Assembly: GCA_001805885.1 (NCBI GenBank)
Contig: MHHC01000038.1
Coordinates: 1 to 31,792, forward strand
From: Omnitrophica WOR_2 bacterium RIFCSPLOWO2_12_FULL_51_24
Lineage (GTDB): Bacteria > Omnitrophota > Gorgyraeia > Pluralincolimonadales > Pluralincolimonadaceae
DNA: 31,792 nucleotides
Direction: 5' to 3'
The notes under the pieces were generated by a model that did no database searches, was not told where the DNA came from, and worked only from the letters and a program-made list of their open reading frames with translations. This document shows positions 31,157-31,792 of this stretch, piece after piece. Within the stretch, counting starts at the first letter, position 1, and the number at the start of each line of letters is the position of its first letter. Made by a program: the position numbers and the translations under genes.

Positions 31157-31606
31157 ATGAGAATACTTTACTTATTTGCAATGCTCGTCTTCTTGGCACT
31201 GTTTTCCTATAGCTGCTCTCCAAAATCTGGTTCCGTAAATACTATGGCATCAGACTCTACCCAAACGTTGACCCGCATTAACACAGAATACTTGTTTCAG
31301 CACTGGGTCCATTCGCGCGAAGAAGAACTGCAAACTGATACGGATCAAATATACCGCCCGAAAGATTTCAAAGAATTTCCGGCAAGCCGATTCAGAATGC
31401 AATATATCTTCTACAAAAATGGTGATTGTGAATGGCACTATTTGGCTCCAAATGATGGTCACCATTTCAAGCCTGGACAGTGGAGAGTTGATCCGAACGA
31501 CAAAAGTATTCTTCAGATAATTAAAGACGGTGCAACGGAGTCATATAGAATAACTGAGCTAACAAAGGATATGCTGCGAATTGCTCTCATCAGACCGAAC
31601 CGTTGA
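31157..31606 (+). CDS. Putative lipoprotein of unknown function (cassette gene)
   Basis: About 149 residues. I chose ATG 31157, with GGAG (31147-31150) six bases upstream, over an in-frame start at 31133, because the protein then begins with a clean signal: MRILYLFAMLVFLALFSYSC, where Cys20 is a plausible lipidation site although Tyr-Ser before it is only a fair lipobox. The mature part has a helical region (INTEYLFQHWVHSREEEL), then YRPKDFKEFPASRFRMQYIF and a beta-rich end (GDCEWHYLAPNDGHHFKPGQW). The latter resembles small lipocalin-like domains common in cassettes and in Bacteroidetes; I cannot name the family. It is the only gene of cassette 3. Confidence 0.8.
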   Translation: MRILYLFAMLVFLALFSYSCSPKSGSVNTMASDSTQTLTRINTEYLFQHWVHSREEELQTDTDQIYRPKDFKEFPASRFRMQYIFYKNGDCEWHYLAPNDGHHFKPGQWRVDPNDKSILQIIKDGATESYRITELTKDMLRIALIRPNR

Positions 31607-31678
31607 AGTAGGAGGCGCAAGGGTGTATTCAGGTTGGTTTTTCCGGTGGCGACTTTTGAAATCTCGCGGTTGAAGGCC

Positions 31679-31792
31679 GCCTAACAACCGCTTGCAGCCG
31701 ACGTTGCTACCGCGCCGCGCCAGCGAAGGCTCTGGTTATGCTGGCGAGTCTTGCCCGCGTAGGAGTCTTCGATACCCGCAACGCGGCTGAAG
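31679..31792 (+). other. attC site of cassette 3, truncated at the window end
   Basis: R'' GCCTAAC (31679-31685), nine bases, then L'' beginning CAGCCGACGTTGC (31695-31707). Near the end GCAACGCGGCTG (about 31778-31789) matches L'' with one base missing, and so is L'. The R' box (expected GTTRRRY within about 10-15 bases) lies outside. At over 114 bp it is the longest of the three sites. Confidence 0.85.

Larger units (their letters stand above)
28396..31792. mobile_element. Integron: integrase, attI and at least three cassettes
   Basis: An integron integrase on the minus strand, divergent promoters, a candidate attI crossover at 29888/29889, and cassettes at 29889-30151, 30152-31122 and 31123 to beyond the window. 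Each cassette begins with bases complementary to its own R'' box, and each attC shows R''-9 nt-L''. The layout (intI divergent from the array) is that of classical integrons. No transposase or terminal repeat is seen, so a chromosomal (sedentary) integron is likely. Confidence 0.88.
31123..31792 (+). mobile_element. Gene cassette 3, small lipoprotein gene, attC cut by window end
   Basis: It begins TTAGGCG and its R'' is CGCCTAAC (31678-31685), the exact complement of GTTAGGCG at 31122. It holds one gene (31157-31606). The terminal attC runs past the last base, so the 3' limit is unknown. Confidence 0.85.

Noticed and set aside
1..31792. CRISPR arrays, rRNA, tRNA, insertion sequences
   Set aside because: No regular repeat-spacer series, no tRNA-like cloverleaf with CCA-type end, and no transposase frame was seen on either strand.

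Overview
The window reads as a chromosomal stretch of a Gram-negative-type bacterium: it has a TolC-type outer-membrane channel, several lipobox proteins and a membrane-fusion efflux adaptor. Tandem ExeA-like ATPases, a WbqC protein, a type I-alpha-like glutamine synthetase and many metabolic genes fit an uncultured lineage such as Omnitrophota (candidate phylum) or a PVC relative. That placement is inference from gene style only. No rRNA, tRNA or CRISPR array was seen.

Positions 1-5378 look like the end of an exopolysaccharide or surface-glycan locus: a partial WbqC-like protein, a WecA/MraY-type sugar-phosphate transferase, three tandem ExeA/GspA-like AAA ATPases and an HD-GYP protein. A small two-helix membrane protein (5461-5646) sits between unusual hairpins. 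Next come NAD synthetase and glutamine synthetase (5820-8888), both linked to ammonia and glutamine use.

Positions 8913-20802 form a long co-directional glycan-use block: a GH35 beta-galactosidase, a ROK regulator, two sugar-binding lipoproteins, two MalF/MalG-type permeases (the second with a large insert), a D-Ala-D-Ala-ligase-like ATP-grasp enzyme, a methyltransferase, a small lipoprotein and NagA. No transporter ATPase is encoded, so a shared one elsewhere is implied. PiT and TerC-type membrane proteins follow.

Positions 22741-27813 are a self-contained, probably autoregulated efflux operon (TetR, HlyD-like adaptor, ABC ATPase, ABC-2 permease, TolC), resembling the CecR-YbhGFSR arrangement of enterobacteria. 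A Phd/RelE-type toxin-antitoxin pair follows.

The most interesting part is 28396-31792, which I read as an integron. A long integron integrase on the minus strand carries the IntI-specific insert. A divergent promoter pair and a candidate attI come next, then at least three cassettes. Their boundaries are supported independently by complementary R'/R'' ends and by R''-9 nt-L'' spacing at each attC. Cassette 1 has no evident gene but holds a large imperfect hairpin and a promoter-like motif. Cassette 2 encodes a signal-peptidase-I-like protein with Thr in place of the catalytic Ser. Cassette 3 encodes a small lipoprotein. The window ends inside the third attC, so the array continues.
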